This document shows, in pieces, positions 46,719 through 54,602 of a stretch of 64,000 nt of DNA. Source of the DNA: Candidatus Liberibacter solanacearum CLso-ZC1 (lineage in GTDB: Bacteria > Pseudomonadota > Alphaproteobacteria > Rhizobiales > Rhizobiaceae); NCBI RefSeq assembly GCF_000183665.1, contig NC_014774.1:1194279-1258278 (forward strand), written 5' to 3'. A program made the position numbers and the translations under genes. Under the pieces are notes generated by a model. The model was not told where the DNA came from, searched no databases, and saw only the letters and a program-made list of their open reading frames with translations. Position 1 is the stretch's first letter. Each line of letters opens with the position of its first letter.

Positions 46719-46812
46719 ACAACTAACAAAACTAGATAAAGTCAAATTAGCGTTTAATATTCTGCTCTTATTTGGAGTTGTAGTGATGATGCTATGGTGG
46801 AAATGGGGGTAG
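46711..46812 (+). CDS. micro membrane protein 4 (33 aa)
   Basis: Thirty-three codons: a polar start (MSKQLTKLDKVK) and one hydrophobic helix ending VVVMMLWWKWG. It overlaps the preceding gene by 8 bp. The four micro proteins form a compact block directly ahead of the TIR-like gene. Confidence 0.5.
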   Translation: MSKQLTKLDKVKLAFNILLLFGVVVMMLWWKWG

Positions 46813-46889
46813 AGAAGATGGTTGCAATAAATAATCAGTATGATAATAAATTGAATCTTCATTTAAGCACAATAAAGGAAGAAGATTCA

Positions 46890-47630
46890 ATGAAAAAATA
46901 TAAATTAACGTTTCACGGTAGCATAGAAGAATTAAAAGACCTAGTAAAAAAGGAAGAGCTACAAGGTACTTGGGAATTAGCAGACAGTATTAAACCTCAT
47001 AGATTCGTAAGCAACAAAGGAGGAATACTATTATGGTATCCAAGCACTAATTCGGTTGTTTTCCAAGGTAAATCAACGGATGAACTTTTGCATGTAAATT
47101 TAAAGAAAGCGATAGAGCAATCCCGTATTAGTAACTCTAATTCACGTATAGCCCATTCTGAGCGAGTGTTTATTGTGCATGGGCATGATATGGATTCTAA
47201 AGATCAACTAGAACTAATACTTTATAAATTAGGAATAGAAAACCAATTTATACTTCAAAACACTGCGGGAAACGGGATAACTATTATTGAAGAATTGGAG
47301 AAAGAAATCGTAAAAACTCAAAATCGTTTTGGTATTGTACTATTAACCCCCGATGACTATGGATATTCTAGTACAGAAGGTATCGAAAGCAGGCAACCCA
47401 GAGCTAGACAGAATGTTATTTTAGAGATGGGTATGTTGCTTTCTTCCTTAGGGAGGGAGAATGTAGTTATCTTACAAAAACAACATTTAGAAAAACCCTC
47501 CGATATAAGTGGTATTATATACTTACCTTTTAACGAACATGTTAAAGACATAGCACATAAGCTAATACAGAGATTACAGCATTCTGGATTTAAAATTGAT
47601 AATAATGACATAGCTAATGCTTTGAGCTGA
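46890..47630 (+). CDS. TIR-like (CAP12/Pycsar-effector type) protein, candidate defence effector
   Basis: From ATG 46890 (ribosome site AAAGGAAGAAG) the product is 246 residues; the frame is open to ATG 46794. The C-terminal domain (about 92-215) shows the TIR-like nucleotide-binding family pattern: RVFIVHGHD, TIIEELEKE, FGIVLLTPDDYG, RARQNVILEMGMLLSSLGR, and EKPSDISGIIY. Glu179 in NVILEMG is the likely catalytic acid. The N-terminal domain (about 1-85, ending LLWYPSTNSVVFQGK) resembles the small TBP-like fold found before some such domains. Related proteins act as NAD-degrading effectors in anti-phage signalling. No cyclase is adjacent, so the trigger is unknown. Confidence 0.75.
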   Translation: MKKYKLTFHGSIEELKDLVKKEELQGTWELADSIKPHRFVSNKGGILLWYPSTNSVVFQGKSTDELLHVNLKKAIEQSRISNSNSRIAHSERVFIVHGHDMDSKDQLELILYKLGIENQFILQNTAGNGITIIEELEKEIVKTQNRFGIVLLTPDDYGYSSTEGIESRQPRARQNVILEMGMLLSSLGRENVVILQKQHLEKPSDISGIIYLPFNEHVKDIAHKLIQRLQHSGFKIDNNDIANALS

Positions 47631-47657
47631 TGTGCTGGTGGAAATGGAAATAAGTCA

Positions 47658-49223
47658 ATGACATATAGACAATTAAGAATTAAAGAACATTCTATATCGT
47701 ATGTTTGTACGACATCTTACTACATTATCCCTTGGAATTTTGATGATCCTACCACAGTGCATGCGGAATTTGTTAAAGGCGAAGAAAGTAAGCCTTTAGA
47801 ATACGGAGAAGAGTTCACTGTTGATTGTGATGAGGGTATGCTTACTCTTCTTACCGACTATAATAACAGCGATACACTACATATATTTGAGGGCGAGAGG
47901 TTAAAGTACATTGCAAAATCCTCTGCAAAACACAGTCATAAAACTCTTACAAGAAGAATAGATGATTGTATGGAAGAGATAAACAAGATACCGCCTAAAA
48001 TAGACAAAGTAGAAAAAGAATTTAAAGAAGAGATAAACAAGATACCGCCAAAAATAGATAAAGTAGAAAAAGAGTTTCAAGAAGAAATAAAGAACACTGC
48101 AACTATCGTACAAGTTCATTCCTTATCTCTTACAGATCAGATCAAGATCCTTGATGAACACGAAAGACGACTAGCGGAAACTGCTACAAAAGAAGACTTG
48201 AGCAATCTAAAGGATCTTTATGTTACTCCCAATGAATTGAATTTAATTCTTGAGAACACTAGTGCTAAAACCCAAGAAGCTATAAAGCGTTTAGAACAAG
48301 AGATCAAAGGTCTCAAGGATGCGTCTTCTAGTGAAGTTGAATCACTCAAAAACAAGCTAGACAATCTTATATCCCTCCGAGAGACCCTAAAGAAGTTTAA
48401 AGCGGATATAGCTGAACAGATTACTCATTTAGGAAACAAAACCGATAGGATAGAGACAGGAGCAAGAAATCTTACAGAGATTGTATCTCGTCTTTGCCAA
48501 AAGGTTGATGACGTTGACATTATCCAGATGGATAGAGATGTTACGGCTTTAGCATCCAAAAGCTTAGAAGTAGCTAAAACTTTAGAGACATTAGAAAAGA
48601 AGCCACCTGTAGATTTAAAGCCTCTTGGTGCTAGAGTAGAAAAGGTCGAAGTACGTGTTGGTGCTATTGAGAACAAATCACCTGTAGATTTAAAGCCTCT
48701 TGATAATAGGATTAAAGATTTAAAGAACATGATAGACGCACTAGAAGCCAGAATAGCAAACACTGAGAAACACGTCTGTAATGGTAGTCTTACTTTACAA
48801 GCTACCGAACAGAACAAAAACCCTTGTATATCTTTTAAAGGACAAGATGGCAAAGGTATAGCTCAGATGTTTACTCGTGATGGGAATTTGTTCATAGGGA
48901 CGAATGATAATAACCTATTAACCCCTGATAGAGTTAAAATAGGTGGCAAAACATTAAAAGAACACATGGAAAATGGGCTAAGCGGGCGTACGACGATACG
49001 CTGTGCAAGGCTACATACTAACGAGAGTCTGGGGAACATAATAAATTCAACTAGTATCGATAATTGGCAATACCCGGCTGAGAATTCTGGTGGGCATTTG
49101 TCTCATTCCGTTGCTTCCGCTATTGGTCTTGATGACGCAGACAAAAGGAGGCGTTGGAAAGTGATAGGGAAAACCGTAGGTTATTACGGAGTGTGGCATT
49201 GGCTACAAGAGGTTATTGAGTGA
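47658..49223 (+). CDS. phage tail fibre protein
   Basis: A 521-residue protein. The N-terminus (about 1-95) resembles the T7-type tail fibre attachment domain (strands around YYIIPWNFDDPTTVHAEFV and GEEFTVDCDEG). A long coiled-coil shaft (about 105-375) follows, including an exact-type 18-residue duplication starting EEINKIPPKIDKVEKEF (54-bp units at 47973-48080). The C-terminal beta-rich tip is about 385-521. It is encoded on the plus strand, 9 kb from the minus-strand late module, so it cannot be part of the late transcript. Receptor-binding function is inferred. Confidence 0.75.
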   Translation: MTYRQLRIKEHSISYVCTTSYYIIPWNFDDPTTVHAEFVKGEESKPLEYGEEFTVDCDEGMLTLLTDYNNSDTLHIFEGERLKYIAKSSAKHSHKTLTRRIDDCMEEINKIPPKIDKVEKEFKEEINKIPPKIDKVEKEFQEEIKNTATIVQVHSLSLTDQIKILDEHERRLAETATKEDLSNLKDLYVTPNELNLILENTSAKTQEAIKRLEQEIKGLKDASSSEVESLKNKLDNLISLRETLKKFKADIAEQITHLGNKTDRIETGARNLTEIVSRLCQKVDDVDIIQMDRDVTALASKSLEVAKTLETLEKKPPVDLKPLGARVEKVEVRVGAIENKSPVDLKPLDNRIKDLKNMIDALEARIANTEKHVCNGSLTLQATEQNKNPCISFKGQDGKGIAQMFTRDGNLFIGTNDNNLLTPDRVKIGGKTLKEHMENGLSGRTTIRCARLHTNESLGNIINSTSIDNWQYPAENSGGHLSHSVASAIGLDDADKRRRWKVIGKTVGYYGVWHWLQEVIE

Positions 49224-49310
49224 GTGGGGATTTGTTTTAATATCTTGATTTAACTAGGTTTTTGTTTTATAATATAAGATATAAAAGGCGGTAAACATTG
49301 GAGCAATAAA

Positions 49311-49739
49311 ATGACGGAAAATAATACTTCCATTGATATTAATTCCCAAGCAGTTCATTTACATCTTAAAATGCACCAAGACATAATCAAAAGAATGGCG
49401 TTAAATAGTCTTTTCATCAAAACGTGTTGCATATCTCTATTATTTTTATTTTTGTTTATCACAACTAACGTAACTCTATCGGGATTTACTTGTCTATTAT
49501 TGACTATGGCTTTTGCCACTATTGACACAATGTACTTAGCACTAGAAAGAGGATTTCGTGCCTCCTATAATAATTTCGTCAACAAACTCCACAGTAACAC
49601 CTTACAAAAAGAAGATTTATTTATTTTAGCCCCTGAGCGTATTAGCTTTTGGGATACCGCTAAATCGTTTTCTGTGTGTCTTTTTTATGTTGCTCCTCTA
49701 TGTTTCTATGTGTTTATTTCTTATATCGCACCTCCATAA
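49311..49739 (+). CDS. membrane protein of unknown function (2-3 TM helices)
   Basis: A 142-residue protein with hydrophobic segments at about 35-53, 57-74 and 117-138, and a cytoplasmic motif TMYLALERGFRASYNNFV between them. The pattern of two helices followed by a YLxLERxxRxxY-like stretch occurs in small membrane proteins linked to defence loci, but I cannot name the family. GGAG precedes the start. It closes the plus-strand accessory operon. Confidence 0.65.
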   Translation: MTENNTSIDINSQAVHLHLKMHQDIIKRMALNSLFIKTCCISLLFLFLFITTNVTLSGFTCLLLTMAFATIDTMYLALERGFRASYNNFVNKLHSNTLQKEDLFILAPERISFWDTAKSFSVCLFYVAPLCFYVFISYIAPP

Positions 49740-49821
49740 TATTCCTAGATTTTTCTACTATTCATGGTAGAGATAATCAGTTTTTTATATAGTGTTGACT
49801 TTTTAAAAGATTAGATATCCA

Positions 49822-50916
49822 TTATTTCTTAAAATCTATGACGTTATTAGGCTCGTTTTCGATATCTTCGAAAGCGGGCTTAAGTTTTAAGCCTCTTATG
49901 ATGCGGAGATATCTTCCTCTATCAGGACGTGGTTTTTCCCAATCCCTATCGTCTTTAAACCCTTTTTGTTTAAGATTGAGGGTAACTGTTCTCGTTGATA
50001 TACGCTTTCTATCGTAGTTTAGCTCTTGTTCTCTGTATTCACTGTAGCTTCTCGCTAAAATACTGCTCTCTTCTAAAAATCCCTCACCAACCTCACAACA
50101 ATCGTCAATCCACGCTTGGTAGGTATCTGTTCCCCGTCTTTCTTCCTCTTTAGCGTTTATACATACTTCAGGTACATAAACATCAAGATTCCGACCGTTG
50201 CGGATATACGCTTTAATCCCTTCTAAAAACCACTTCTTAGCTTCTAAGGCATATTCAGTTTCTAGCTTTTGTGCGAATGTTGCATCTCTATTAGCTATAG
50301 GCTTGTCGAAAGGAATGACAATATATCTTCTCCACCATGCATCATCTGGGTTTCTGACAAACAAATGCTTATTGGATACGATAAAAGGAGTAAAACTAGC
50401 CCGTGCTTCGCTGTATGTATTGCCGTAGTTAAGGCGGGCAGTCATACAATCGCCACCCGTCATTTGTTTTATTTTCGCTGCATTTAACTCGTCATTCTCG
50501 TTAGTTTCACTGATAATAACAACCCGAGAACCCATGAGCCTTATAAGACTAGGGTTTGCTTTTCCTGCTTCTGGCGGACGATTCTGCATAACATCGCTGG
50601 CTTCGGCGTTAATGACGTATTGATTACCAAAAGCAAATTTAATCAGGTTCATTAGGGTACTTTTACCACTTCCACCAACCCCTCGAATATGGATAAATCG
50701 TTGAGCTTCATTCCCTCCTAACAACGCCATGCCAACACAACGAGTAAAGAAGTTCATAACCTCTTCACTTTCAAAATAGTTTGATACTAAATTCATAAAC
50801 TCTGCCGATGGTTTAGCCCTCAACAAAAGGAGTTCCTGTTGATTTAGTGATATATAGTTCTTCTTTTGGCGTAATTTGTTGTCCTGTTTCCATATCAAGG
50901 ATACCGTCTCGTTCAC
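49822..50916 (-). CDS. P4-family primase-helicase, helicase part
   Basis: A superfamily 3 helicase domain with Walker A GVGGSGKST near residue 78, Walker B VVIISETNENDE near 133 and sensor FTPFIVSNKHLFVRNPDDAWWRR. It is the continuation of the primase encoded upstream. The real junction lies near 50817-50828, where removing one base joins the frames (TKSTGTPF followed by AKPSAEF). The first ~30 residues of this frame, upstream of the junction, are therefore not real. It unwinds DNA at the phage fork. Confidence 0.85.
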   Translation of the reverse strand: MNETVSLIWKQDNKLRQKKNYISLNQQELLLLRAKPSAEFMNLVSNYFESEEVMNFFTRCVGMALLGGNEAQRFIHIRGVGGSGKSTLMNLIKFAFGNQYVINAEASDVMQNRPPEAGKANPSLIRLMGSRVVIISETNENDELNAAKIKQMTGGDCMTARLNYGNTYSEARASFTPFIVSNKHLFVRNPDDAWWRRYIVIPFDKPIANRDATFAQKLETEYALEAKKWFLEGIKAYIRNGRNLDVYVPEVCINAKEEERRGTDTYQAWIDDCCEVGEGFLEESSILARSYSEYREQELNYDRKRISTRTVTLNLKQKGFKDDRDWEKPRPDRGRYLRIIRGLKLKPAFEDIENEPNNVIDFKK

Positions 50917-52000
50917 CTATATATCTCAGGTTAGCATCAAATATCTCTGATGATATGTGAAATGGGCTTTTTGCCTCAATGGCATTTGCCGTTGATTTAG
51001 ATCTTGATTGTTCACAGGCATTTCTTTTTGCATAAGCCTTAAGATACAATGCTCTAGGGTTTTTCTTAGTGCCATCCTTATTTTCGATTTCCTCACAAAG
51101 GTCAAAGGCATCTTTCTTCATGGAGATAAGAAATTCCATGATATAACCAGCTATTTTATCATCTGTAATCCGCCATATATAACGGTTGGTTTTGTCCTTT
51201 TTATACCAAGCTTTTGTATCAGATGCATAAAGGAAGTATCCTGATTTAAAAACAGAGAACATTGCTTTATTATACGCATCACTAAAACGTTCTTCTAAAA
51301 TTCCATCAGGTATTAATTTTCTATGGTGATAAAAAATAGAAGCAAAGGTAGAGCGTTTCTTCTCACTATCCCCCTCTTCTTCACAGTCGAATGTACTCCA
51401 TTTGTAATTAAAATTCTCTTCATCGTAACTAGAGCCTCGCTTGCTCCACCGTCTGGCAAGTTCTTTACCCTCATGCGATCCTTGTGTTTCGTGATGAATA
51501 GCCATAACAACAGGTATCCACTCATCGTGTGTTCCGTTGGTAAACTCCTCGCCAAAACAAGATAAAAAGGCGGTTATCTCTCTATTGGTGTAGCGTCTAT
51601 TGCCTTTAGTATTCCCCTCTTTAGGGGATTTAATCTCTTTTTTCGCTTTGACTACAGGAGTTGTAGATTCTTTAAAAAATTCAAAGAGATGCTCAACATC
51701 TTCTTCAGAAAGCAAAGGAAGTTCTTCTGCTTTAAATGCATCCGGCGGAGTTGTCCATGTGTATTCTTCTTTTGTTTTAGGATGAATGTTATAGGCGACG
51801 AAATACTGCCCTCCCCCTAAAATATCAAGGTGTCCTTGCTGACTTTTAGGTGTCTGCTTCTTTTTAATCCCTGCTTTTGCCATCCTAAAAGGAATAAGAA
51901 TCTTAGGTTTTTGCCCTATTCTAACGATTGAATTTCCGTGATAAAGCTCAAAAGCATCTTTAAAAGTATCAGCAATTTTTTTGTCTTTTGAATCAACGTC
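50813..52000 (-). CDS. P4-family primase-helicase, middle part
   Basis: The listed frame starts at ATG 51883, but it is open back to 52000 and reads DVDSKDKKIADTFKDAFELY, IVRIGQKPKILIPFRMAK, the prim-pol core with the metal-binding Asp-Val-Asp. It includes HLDILGGGQYFVAYNIHP and ends with the D5-type linker YITKSTGTPF. Both ends are broken by single extra bases (A-run 52001-52004; 50817-50828). The whole 49822-52205 segment becomes a 793-residue protein when both are corrected. Confidence 0.82.
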   Translation of the reverse strand, partial: DVDSKDKKIADTFKDAFELYHGNSIVRIGQKPKILIPFRMAKAGIKKKQTPKSQQGHLDILGGGQYFVAYNIHPKTKEEYTWTTPPDAFKAEELPLLSEEDVEHLFEFFKESTTPVVKAKKEIKSPKEGNTKGNRRYTNREITAFLSCFGEEFTNGTHDEWIPVVMAIHHETQGSHEGKELARRWSKRGSSYDEENFNYKWSTFDCEEEGDSEKKRSTFASIFYHHRKLIPDGILEERFSDAYNKAMFSVFKSGYFLYASDTKAWYKKDKTNRYIWRITDDKIAGYIMEFLISMKKDAFDLCEEIENKDGTKKNPRALYLKAYAKRNACEQSRSKSTANAIEAKSPFHISSEIFDANLRYIGERDGILDMETGQQITPKEELYITKSTGTPFVEG

Positions 52001-52205
52001 AAAAGGCGTAAATGGGCTGTTCGCCTACACCACATACAAGCCCGAAGCCACAAGATGGAAGCTTATCAATATCCTCATTTGAAAGTAGTTGCTCTTCCCA
52101 CTTACCCGCTCTCAATGGTCTTTTATCACCATGGCGTAAAGGAATGATTTTAAACCCGTTTTTAATGGCTTGTTTAGCCTGTGGTTTCCATTGCATTACT
52201 GACAT
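51999..52205 (-). CDS. primase-polymerase N-terminal fragment
   Basis: A 68-codon frame: AIKNGFKIIPLRHGDKRPL, then FGLVCGVGEQPIYAF, the start of a bifunctional primase-polymerase domain. It stops at 51999 because the A-run at 52001-52004 has four rather than three bases. The next frame resumes exactly with the catalytic DVD. It starts directly after a 31-codon gene (TAA then ATG). Confidence 0.8.
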   Translation of the reverse strand: MSVMQWKPQAKQAIKNGFKIIPLRHGDKRPLRAGKWEEQLLSNEDIDKLPSCGFGLVCGVGEQPIYAF

Positions 52206-52301
52206 TTAAGCCCTCTTATAAATAAGTTCTTCTAGTGGTTTTGCTTTCAGTCTTGCAATCTTAGCTTCTAATGCTTCTATTTCACCTTTAGTCATTTCCA
52301 T
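52206..52301 (-). CDS. small helical protein (31 aa)
   Basis: MEMTKGEIEALEAKIARLKAK and a short tail; a single amphipathic helix. It overlaps the end of the repeat-protein gene by 14 bp, and its stop abuts the primase ATG, so it is translationally linked. Function unknown. Confidence 0.5.
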   Translation of the reverse strand: MEMTKGEIEALEAKIARLKAKPLEELIYKRA

Positions 52302-52917
52302 AGGTTCTAAAAGTGCATCCGTAGAATGCTTCCCTTAACTTCCCTTGCTTGATGTCGCGGCGGTACTGACGATCATAGGCTCGACGTTTCTCTTTATTAT
52401 TTCGGTGGTACTGACGACTATAGGCGATTAGCTTCTCTCTATTTTTTTGGTAGTACAGACGACTAGAGGCTTGTTGTTTGTCTTCAGTATTTTGGATATA
52501 CTGACGCCTATAAGCTTTACGTTCTTCTTTCTTCCTTTGGCGATACAGACGCTGATATTCGATACGTGCTTCTTTCTTCCTTTGGTAGTACTGACGACTA
52601 TTTTCGGTAAGTTTATCTTTATTCTTTTGGTAGTGCTGACGATAATATTCGTTAATTTTATCTTTATTCTTTTGTAGGTACTGACGCTGATATTCGATAC
52701 GTGCTTCTTTATTATTTTGGTAGTATTGACGCTGATATTCGTTACGTTCTTCTTTCTTCCTTTGGCGATACAGACGCTTATTTTCGGTAAGTTTATCTCT
52801 ATTCTTTTGTTGGTACTGACGATAATATTCGGTAAGTTTATCTTTATTCTTTTGGATATACCGAAGCATACTTTCCCTTGTACGTCGCTTTCTCTCTTCC
52901 TCGGATAACTTCCTCAT
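52288..52917 (-). CDS. tandem-repeat basic protein (13-residue units)
   Basis: A 209-residue protein made of about 14 repeats of a 13-residue unit like RQYYQKNKDKLTE (39-bp DNA units), with alternating KNKDK, RKKEE and NNKEA variants. It is predicted as one long basic, Tyr/Gln-rich helix. The ATG overlaps the upstream stop (ATGA, 52914-52917). Repeat number is likely variable between strains. It is not the same unit as the lipoprotein repeats. Function unknown; nucleic-acid binding is possible from its charge. Confidence 0.75.
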   Translation of the reverse strand: MRKLSEEERKRRTRESMLRYIQKNKDKLTEYYRQYQQKNRDKLTENKRLYRQRKKEERNEYQRQYYQNNKEARIEYQRQYLQKNKDKINEYYRQHYQKNKDKLTENSRQYYQRKKEARIEYQRLYRQRKKEERKAYRRQYIQNTEDKQQASSRLYYQKNREKLIAYSRQYHRNNKEKRRAYDRQYRRDIKQGKLREAFYGCTFRTYGND

Positions 52918-53132
52918 ACTATATCCTTTAAACCGTCATCCGAATGTAGTTTGTACACAGCCCGAATAACAAACTTTTCAACAGAGGATTGTCTATCTTG
53001 GTTTATACGTCCGTCAATATCCACTTTTATAGTGAGCATGGCGTCGGCACCTAGCGGGCTATACGCTACAACTTCTGTGCTAGTCCCTTTCTTCTTCTCA
53101 AAAACCCGAGTTTTTAGCTTAATATTGATCAT
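52914..53132 (-). CDS. small phage protein (72 aa)
   Basis: From ATG 53132 (MINIKLKTRVFEKKKG), a predicted beta-rich protein with VDIDGRINQDRQSSVEKFVIRAVY. An upstream ATG at 53147 is possible, but ATG 53132 overlaps the preceding stop (TGATG-type coupling). Function unknown. Confidence 0.6.
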   Translation of the reverse strand: MINIKLKTRVFEKKKGTSTEVVAYSPLGADAMLTIKVDIDGRINQDRQSSVEKFVIRAVYKLHSDDGLKDIV

Positions 53133-53215
53133 TGGCACGCCTCGCAAATGTCTTCATCACAAGATTTATTGGCGTTCTCGGGCTTGATCTCAAATTCTTC
53201 TGGTTCTTTATCCAT
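53129..53215 (-). CDS. micro protein with clustered cysteines (28 aa)
   Basis: Acidic MDKEPEEFEIKPENANK followed by SCDEDICEACQ, three cysteines in eight residues. It is the first frame of the minus-strand primase operon and its stop overlaps the next ATG. It may be a zinc-binding peptide or simply a leader. Confidence 0.4.
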   Translation of the reverse strand: MDKEPEEFEIKPENANKSCDEDICEACQ

Positions 53216-53294
53216 CTCAAAACTATCCTTATTCTTTAGTTGTACGTGATATTCCTTTTATACCATGGGATGTTGGAGGTGTCTAGAAAATAAT

Positions 53295-53347
53295 CTATCA
53301 ATATATCTAAAATAATGTTTGACAAATTAGATTTATTGATAGATAAT
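53295..53347 (+). promoter_or_regulatory. early promoter with flanking inverted operators (P-early 2)
   Basis: The -35 ttgaca (53319-53324), 17-bp spacer and -10 gataat (53342-53347) form a near-consensus promoter. Operator ctatcaatatatct (53295-53308) lies upstream and its inverted near-copy agatttattgatag (53329-53342) fills the spacer, as in P-early 1. Upstream, ggtgtctagaaaataat matches the leader of repressor 1 near 42571-42587. It should drive the replication operon. Confidence 0.8.
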
Positions 53348-53390
53348 GTCCTCAACATTGAAACAGCTAACGGATATGAGGAGGCAACGA

Positions 53391-53609
53391 ATGGCGGATT
53401 TTGACCCGCTTATAGTGGAGGAGGTTTTAGGGGCTTATTACCTGTTCAAAGCAGTAGAACAAGTGGATAAGGCGGAATATGTCATGGACAGCATATCAGA
53501 GGAGTTACTCAAAGCTAGAAGCCGTTTACTTTCCGAGGGGGTCGAGAGATTAGGCGAGCTCGCCCATCATGTAGAAGATGTGATTAAGAGCGAAGAGATA
53601 CCGAAATAG
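53391..53609 (+). CDS. early phage protein (72 aa)
   Basis: An ATG at 53346 overlaps the promoter -10, so it cannot be used. ATG 53391 has a perfect GGAGG seven bases upstream and gives MADFDPLIVEEVLGAYYLFKA, an acidic helical protein. It is the first gene of the replication operon. Function unknown. Confidence 0.65.
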   Translation: MADFDPLIVEEVLGAYYLFKAVEQVDKAEYVMDSISEELLKARSRLLSEGVERLGELAHHVEDVIKSEEIPK

Positions 53610-53663
53610 GCAGAGATAAATAACTATCTAAAAATACAAAATCAAAAAGAATAGGAGCAAAAA

Positions 53664-54050
53664 GTGGGCAAACTTAAACAGCATTATATGGAAGAGATTG
53701 AAGCGAACTATGAGTTTAACTGTCTCAACAACCCTAGATTTAACCTTGATCCAGAACCTGAACCATCGATTAAGGAAGAGGTTGAGGAGCTGATCAGAAG
53801 TTTAGACCAACGGTTCTTGTGGTGTTGTGATTTAGTTAGGGATCTTCAGAGGTCTGATTACACCATTTTAGACAAGCTAGACGCGATGGAAGAGATGAGG
53901 ATGTATCTCTCAGTGTTACGCCCAACGGCGAACCGTCTTGAGGATTTATTGAAAGAGTCTTGGGAAGAGCCAGAAAAAGAACCAGAAGAAGAACCAAGAG
54001 AACATCCAGATCAAGAACACGCTGACGCCTATTACGCCGATCAGATTTAA
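53664..54050 (+). CDS. early phage protein, acidic helical (128 aa)
   Basis: It starts at GTG 53664 with AGGAG seven bases upstream. It is strongly acidic, with the C-terminal third a run of Glu/Pro pairs (EEPEKEPEEEPREHPDQEHA). It is followed by a hairpin at 54054. Function unknown. Confidence 0.6.
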   Translation: MGKLKQHYMEEIEANYEFNCLNNPRFNLDPEPEPSIKEEVEELIRSLDQRFLWCCDLVRDLQRSDYTILDKLDAMEEMRMYLSVLRPTANRLEDLLKESWEEPEKEPEEEPREHPDQEHADAYYADQI

Positions 54051-54053
54051 AAG

Positions 54054-54086
54054 ATACCCACGGTGGGTATTGGGGGTGGGTTTTTT
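54054..54086 (+). terminator. possible rho-independent terminator
   Basis: Arms ataccca (54054-54060) and tgggtat (54064-54070) form a hairpin with a 3-base loop. A G-rich spacer and six T (54081-54086) follow. The spacer between stem and T run is longer than usual, so it may only attenuate. Confidence 0.45.
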
Positions 54087-54123
54087 GTCCTAGCTTTTTT
54101 CTCACCCCCAACCAAATAAAAAC

Positions 54124-54363
54124 ATGCGTGAAAGTGAGTTGAAGATGAGTGTACAAGCGATTAAAGAGGCGATTAGAGCTAAGGACGTTGCAAAGTTATG
54201 TGAGTTTCTAGCGTTAATAACGAATGGGTTGAAAGAGATTACACATTCTTCCAAACCCCAAACAACAACCGCCCCTCTTCAAGGTGATCCAGACTTAAAG
54301 CACAGAGTAACGGTTTTAGCTTTGAGCTTACATGAAGAAGCACGGCGATGCGGGGAAATCTAA
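54124..54363 (+). CDS. small early phage protein (79 aa)
   Basis: A helical protein with IKEAIRAKDVAKLCEFLALI. ATG 54145 (MSVQA) is an alternative start. Its end overlaps the next gene by 32 bp. Function unknown. Confidence 0.5.
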   Translation: MRESELKMSVQAIKEAIRAKDVAKLCEFLALITNGLKEITHSSKPQTTTAPLQGDPDLKHRVTVLALSLHEEARRCGEI

Positions 54364-54478
54364 GTTCTTATTAGATATTTTAGTCCCTGCTCTTGGTGCT
54401 CATAAGACCTTTACAGATTGCACGGATGAAGATTTTAGGAAGTTAGAAGAGAGGTTATCGGGGGTTAGCAATGCTTGA
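54332..54478 (+). CDS. small early phage protein (48 aa)
   Basis: Forty-eight codons: MKKHGDAGKSKFLLDILVPA, then a helical FTDCTDEDFRKLEERL. It overlaps both neighbours (54332-54363 and 54471-54478), typical of compact phage early regions. Function unknown. Confidence 0.45.
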   Translation: MKKHGDAGKSKFLLDILVPALGAHKTFTDCTDEDFRKLEERLSGVSNA

Positions 54479-54569
54479 TTTCATGCTGGTTTTCGCCTCG
54501 GTTTTTGCAATCTTGTATCTACTTTACATCATGTTTTCTAATGATCCAGACGATCCAAATCCAGCTTAA
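54471..54569 (+). CDS. micro membrane protein (32 aa)
   Basis: MLDFMLVFASVFAILYLLYI followed by an acidic tail. Its beginning resembles micro membrane protein 1 (46271-46363), which starts MLNFMFGF, so the two may be paralogues. It overlaps the preceding gene by 8 bp. Confidence 0.5.
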   Translation: MLDFMLVFASVFAILYLLYIMFSNDPDDPNPA

Positions 54570-54602
54570 GAATATTAAATAAATTTAAGAGAGTTAAGAC
54601 TT

